A DNA stretch of 64,000 nucleotides from Pollenia angustigena (taxonomy: Eukaryota > Arthropoda > Insecta > Diptera > Polleniidae): positions 159,834,511 through 159,898,510 of the forward strand of contig OV884059.1 in NCBI GenBank assembly GCA_930367215.1, read 5' to 3'. Below, one piece after another: positions 59,578 through 64,000 of the stretch. Made by a program: the position numbers and the translations under genes. The notes under the pieces are model-generated. The model made no database searches. It had not been told where the DNA came from and saw nothing but the letters and a program-made list of their open reading frames with translations. The stretch's first letter is position 1, and each line of letters opens with the position of its first letter.

Positions 59578-61191
59578 TTAGAATACTGAATTTTCGATGG
59601 TGGATTTTTTACTTCTGTTATAATGGGACTTACAACTTCCCCATTTGGGGATTTAAAAAAGACATCAAAACAAAGAGATAACAAATAATTTTGTTTTTGT
59701 TGTTATTGTATGCTAATTAGGAGTGATTTGTCTAAAACAAGTTTATCATCATACCAAATCCGCTAAAAACAAAAGAGCGAACAACTCAAAATGGTATGAG
59801 AGTAAGTACCAGTTGCAGAAATAACTAATCGTATGAATGTGGGGTCAAAACGAGTACCAGTATTTTTTTCTTACCGCTTTTTTATTTCTTTTTTTGTTTT
59901 CTCCATGCGAGTATGTTTTATAATGGTCAATGTTAATTTTTATTATATGCGGTATTTTATGTTCATTCTTTTTCCGTAATTTCGTTGTTTTTGTTGCTAT
60001 TTCGATCATGTGTATTATATAATTCGAAACATGTTTCTTGGGTTAGGTGATCACGACTACAATGACAACAACAATGTTTTAATTGTTGTTTATAAAATCT
60101 AAGGAAATAAAAAATTCTTTGCACATGTGCAGCTCAATGTGTGTTGGGTGAATAAATATTTTAAACAAAAAAATTATAATTTCACATTCAGCACCGGTTT
60201 ATTAGAATTTCTTTGGTACGTTGACATTTTTATTAAAAATCTTAAAAATAAACATTAATTTTTTGTTTGTACATGATTTTTTGTTAATAAAAAGGGTAAT
60301 TTTTTTAAAAGTTCTGGGAATAATTCCTTAAGTAAATAATTTTTTTTATTCTTTAAAGCTTCTTTAAAAATCTTGTTTTTTTATATTTGTATAACAAGAA
60401 TTTGCATCAAGTTTTTTAAAATTAAGATAAATAATTTTAAATATAATCAAGTTAGAGTCTAAAGTTGGTCAAGCCCGACCGTAGGTTACCCTACACCACA
60501 GAATTAAGAGAAAAATTTTCGAGAGTGAACACTAGGGGGGTCGTTAACTGTATGCAGCATATTTGTTTTCGAATTTTCCATGCTCTCACCCCCCAAATCG
60601 GTAGGTATTGATAAAAAACGATGCCAACAAATTTATATTTTCCAAGTTATAAGGCATAAATGTTGGACTTCGGTTTTTCTCAAACTTTTGGTGGCCAAAT
60701 TGGCGGATGAGACCTAAAGGAATCTAACTTTTGATTTTAACGGTTACCCTAGTGTACACTATTTGGCACCCACGGGCAATAATGGATCCGCTAGAACAAA
60801 ATTATGTTATGAAGTTAAGACTCATGTAAAAGTTTTTTGTGTGGAAAATTTTTTACACACAGAAGACAAATTGGTTGGCAAACGGTTGCAGTTATAAAAT
60901 ATTGATCAAGTAATAAAATATATTATTGAAACTATTTAAAATGTGTAACTCTGATTTTTAATACTAATGAATATTAAAACGTAATTCTAACTTAAAAATA
61001 TTAATCTTTCAATTCTTTTATCAAATAATTAATTTAATTTAATTCTAAAAATTAGTACGAATAGTGATCATCACAACCAAATTAAATACAGTGCAATACT
61101 GAATGTTGGTCATTATAATCAATAATTTGCTTTTGCTAATAAAATAAATATAATTGCTTATTCATTTATTGCAGCTAGTTATTGATTGTTA
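59578..61191. other. AT-rich sequence; fragment of a dispersed repeat at 60473-60790
   Basis: GTCAAGCCCGACCGTAGGTT at 60469 with ACCCTACACCA, and TACCCTAGTGTACACTATTT near 60750, resemble the start and body of a common fly repeat. The remainder shows no gene. Confidence 0.4.
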
Positions 61192-61816
61192 AGGCACCCG
61201 TACACGACATGTATTTGTCATCTGACATGTCAAATTTTCAAGTCACATGTAATTGTTCATGTCTGTCAAAATTGCTGTTTTACATAAGGTTTATAATATT
61301 CGGTCACAAACGTACATGTAATTTGCTTCTGACATAGTCTCTGTTTTTTTCGCATTGTTATTGCAGAAACCAAAGTAGTTCTCGGTTTCAAAATAGCTTG
61401 CTGCCGCCACGAAAATATTTATTTGCGCCGTAAAATAATTTAGCCATTTTAACATTTTTTTCTTTTATATTAAAGATACCAATTTAGAATTTTAAAATGA
61501 AACGGTTTTTATGTATATATTTACGTAAAATATATTCCATGGTGAGATGATCTTGGTATTGTAAAGTATTAACTTCAGCCGGCTAATGATTCCGTCAATA
61601 GTTGACGCCGCTGCCAGTTTCTTCCCGGCATAGATTTCTGATGTCAGATGGTTTTTCAGAAGAAAATAGAACACGCTCTAATTGAAATTTTGTCAGATGA
61701 CTATGCGTCTGACTTTTACAGAAGCAAAGTTAAAAAGGTAACACACGACATGTATGTGTTTTGCAGTGGGAAATTTGACATGTCAGATGACAAAAACATG
61801 TCGTCTATACGCTCCT
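61192..61816. mobile_element. 625-bp PIF/Harbinger-like MITE, TSD TTA
   Basis: AGGCACCCGTACACGACATG at 61192 and the reverse of AGGAGCGTATAGACGACATG at 61816, then inverted TTGTCATCTGACATGTCAAA on both sides. TTA flanks (61189-61191, 61817-61819). A second inner copy of ACACGACATGTATGTGTT lies at 61743. Non-coding; the frame 61648-61857 crosses the end. Confidence 0.8.
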
Positions 61817-61999
61817 TTAGTAGAGTTTCAAATCGTGTACAACAAATGAAAATATAATTATTTGGTATTCACAACAACAAAAAAAGCTACATATATGTCC
61901 CAATTGTTTCTTGTGGATACTAAACTAATTATAAAATGAATTTTCTGTCAAAAGTAAAAAAGCAAATTATTAAGACAGAGAAACATTTAATAAAATAAA

Positions 62000-62420
62000 T
62001 TTTAATTTCATATTTAAAAAATATTTGGTCCAGATCAACATCGTACATGTGGGCTAACTCTTCAGCATGCTCTATAGACTCCAATGGATCACTAGTACCG
62101 CCAAAGCCTATATTTCACCTTCTAAGCTTATCCATCAAATAAATTTTGGACTCGGTGTCTGTAGATGCTTTCATCTTAGTCATCTTAGTACTCTTCTCTT
62201 CTACCGGTGATTTTACCACTATATTGAGCTCTGGGGCCGCTAGGAATTTCGGCAAGGATAGGCCACCTAATATGTCCTGCTTCGTTGGGATTTCTAAAAA
62301 GCGGTATGTTTCAAGCTCGTCATGTTTGCCACTTATGAATGAATTTAGCCCACTGCTTTCTCATTTCTTCAACACTGCCCGCTTGGTCTAATTGGGAATC
62401 TTTTAGGTGCGCTAACAATA
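62000..62420 (-). pseudogene. Gag-like retroelement remnant
   Basis: The stretch is less A/T-rich than its surroundings and codes on the minus strand: LLAHLKDSQLDQAGSVEEMR and KQWAKFI, then after a frameshift SGKHDELETYRFLEIPTKQD, LSLPKFLAAPELNIVVKSPV, SKIYLMDKLRR, a stop, and FGGTSDPLESIEHAEELAHM. The last block (FGGTSDPLE...AEELA) resembles the start of the capsid region in retrotransposon Gag proteins of insects. No protease, RT or LTRs were found, so the class is open. At least one stop and one shift. Confidence 0.5.
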
Positions 62421-62870
62421 CTATCCACATTGTCAGTGTTGGTCGGGGAAATAATGTATGTGTGTATGTGTTTTATAAAATTAAATAATCAACCTTATCA
62501 TGGTTGGAGAGTTTAAATTACGCCTGCGACTGTTTGGTAATAGATTTGAGGAAATAAGTTCACGTTCTCTTTAATCTATTAGCAAACAATCGCAGGTGGA
62601 ATTATCGCACTCTTTTAGGTGCGATAACAATTCTTTCTATTCAAGGGATTAGGCCCACAGTGTTCTCAACATTGGCTGTGTTGGTCGGGTAAATAATTTA
62701 TGAATGTTCGTGTTTTAAACAATAAATAATCACCTTTGTCGAGGTTGCCGAGCTTAAAATACGCCTGCGGCATAGGTATTAGTATTAGATTGAAGGAAGT
62801 AAGTTCATGTTCTCTTTAATCTATTACCAAACAATCTCAGGCGTATTTTAAATTCGCTAATCAAATCTTT
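62395..62870. repeat. Two diverged direct units with internal hairpins beside the gag-like remnant
   Basis: TTTTAGGTGCG(C/A)TAACAAT starts both units (62400 and 62616), followed by GTGTTGGTCGGG and AATACGCCTGCG-like text. Each unit contains a stem: GCCTGCGACTGTTTGGTAAT pairs with AATCTATTAGCAAACAATCG and beyond; in unit 2, TTAAAATACGCCTG pairs with CAGGCGTATTTTAA. Probably the 5' part of the same element. Confidence 0.55.
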
Positions 62871-63440
62871 TGTTATGAAAACTAGTTATGTGGTAATTCA
62901 GTTGCATCTATCATATATTCGGGTATAAGTTTATTTTTGTTTTCTAATAATCACAGAAAAAATTATTAGTAGTTTTTTATCAATCAAAAAAATTATTTAA
63001 AAAGTATTTAAACTTAATTAATGTGATAATTGAATCAATTATTTTTTTTTTTTGTTGAACGAAAATTAAAAATATAATTTTGATTTAATTAACATTTTAC
63101 TTGTTTTGAAATAACTTTTTTATTAAAATAATAATCAAATAACAAATAATTATTTTGTTTAAAATAAAATAATTTATATTTGTGAAATTTTGAATTGTTT
63201 GAAACGCCAAAGTTTTTTGGTAATTTTTTTAATTTAAATTAAAAATATCATTTATTGAAAGAAAAATATTCAAAATATTAAATTATATTCAACATTTTTA
63301 ATTTTTTCGAATAGTTCTATTCCTTCAATTTTTCAGAAATTACTTTACACACTACCAGACTATTATATTGTATTTTTTTGTTACATTTTAGCTTAGCTTT
63401 CCTTTGGAAAGCAATGAGGTATATTTTGTGTACAGAAAAA
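62871..63440. other. AT-rich sequence, nothing recognised
   Basis: Long A/T runs (for example 62950-63310) with no gene or repeat partner. Confidence 0.4.
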
Positions 63441-63540
63441 TTTACAATTATTAGACACCAGCAGAATGTAATGCATTTTCTGGCCCGCTACGGCCTTCTT
63501 CAGCATTCTTTGTGTCACACTGGATAGTGATACTTTATAA
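63441..63540 (-). repeat. Penelope-like terminal fragment with hammerhead-like core
   Basis: Minus strand: GCTGAAGAAGGCCGTAGCGG, GCCAGAAAATGCATTACATT. CTGAAGA (63503-63497), stem GGCC...GGCC, GAAA (63480-63477). It has the same logic as at 1.1 and 45.3 kb. No GIY-YIG frame is adjacent. Confidence 0.45.
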
Positions 63541-63770
63541 ATTGTTATAACTGAAAGTGTACTTAAACTTCAAACGTTGCTTTCAAAAATATTATGCTAA
63601 GCAACGAAATTTTCAGAAATTGTAACGGACGAAATTCGATTGGCGACAAATTCGATTGTGATCACGAATCTGTTTTCTCTGTGTATATATCTTGATCTAC
63701 ATGAAATTTGTTTGCCTTTAAGTGTTTGGTTTGTCCGTGGTTTGTCGTGTCATAGTGGCTATCGTTAAAG

Positions 63771-63926
63771 TTATTGTCCCCAATTTTTTTTATCAATGCC
63801 AACATTTATAAGGCAGTTATGGCATTTAAATGCAGGAATGTAACGACCCGCCTCTTCGCCGATAGGATAGGTTTTACATAAAAAACAGGGGTTTGCCACA
63901 GGAACTTTGTTTTCTAAAAAAAGTTT
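63771..63926 (-). pseudogene. Unrecognised coding remnant with a CxxC-x17-CxxC motif
   Basis: A minus-strand frame of 51 codons: KLFLENKVPVANPCFLCKTY, PIGEEAGRYIPAFKCHNCLI, NVGIDKKNWGQ, stop at 63771. The two CxxC pairs suggest a zinc-binding unit. Just upstream in another frame, IADVKFKIRDVINEIVTPFC and QRVIKNFF also look coding, so a frameshift probably split one protein that continues beyond 64000. I do not recognise the family; a transposon-encoded protein is the likeliest source. Confidence 0.4.
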
Positions 63927-64000
63927 TTAATCACTCTTTGGCAAAATGGCGTGACTATTTCGTTAATCACATCACGGATTTTAAATTTTACGTCTGCAAT

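Overview
The window reads as nuclear DNA of a higher fly (Diptera, Brachycera). It is strongly AT-rich, has insect-type splice sites, and is crowded with decayed transposable elements typical of fly genomes: Penelope-like elements, a rosa-type (DD41D) mariner, many 8-bp-TSD hAT-like MITEs, TWA-TSD MITEs and a Jockey/I-type LINE. No bacterial, phage, CRISPR or operon-like content is visible.

One host gene can be supported, on the minus strand. A 58-nt first coding exon (49924 down to 49867) has an ATG and a signal peptide and ends in phase 1 at a GTAAGT donor. An 83-nt second exon (125 down to 43) lies between a TATAG acceptor and a GTGAGT donor and encodes the first part of a CBM14/peritrophin-A chitin-binding domain. 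The two join in phase (G|CT = Ala), directly after the signal peptide. The product is a secreted chitin-binding protein, most likely chitin deacetylase-like 5 (Cda5); the name is an inference from the CBM14 sequence. If the join is right, almost 50 kb of this window (126-49866) is one intron and the rest (49925-64000) is 5' UTR, promoter or upstream DNA. The gene continues beyond position 1.

Layout: 0-4 kb holds exon 2, Penelope-like debris and a 666-bp palindrome with tRNA-like B boxes. 4.7-6.4 kb is a pogo/Tigger-like element with TA duplications that carries a 1-kb hairpin element with an 8-bp TSD. 7.3-8.9 kb is a giant foldback. 10.8-14.3 kb holds a hAT-like MITE and a three-layer nest: rosa mariner, a TAA-flanked foldback inside it, and a hAT-like MITE inside that. 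17-24 kb holds a 1.65-kb TIR element, Penelope-like repeat, a 90-bp MITE, a 50-bp-stem hairpin and a hAT-like MITE. 25.4-26.3 kb is a tandemly built repeat; 28.2-29.9 kb holds two hAT-like MITEs with exact 8-bp TSDs. 30.6-32.9 kb is a pair of ~0.8-kb direct repeats with GC-rich palindromic heads. 33.1-33.6 kb is a Penelope-like GIY-YIG endonuclease remnant. 34-48 kb holds several MITE families, a second foldback and a second Penelope-like remnant. 48.5-48.9 kb is a 191-bp tandem duplication. Upstream of exon 1 come more MITEs, a 5'-truncated LINE (53.8-55.7 kb), tandem Penelope-like terminal repeats, a second mariner-type remnant, a second RT fragment, a gag-like remnant and an unrecognised CxxC-CxxC coding remnant near the right edge.

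Nothing here works together as a multi-gene system. The most notable points are the very long first intron of the cuticle-related gene, repeated hammerhead-like cores (CTGANGA...GAAA) in Penelope-like sequence, and MITEs that keep the 3' coding tail of their parent transposases.
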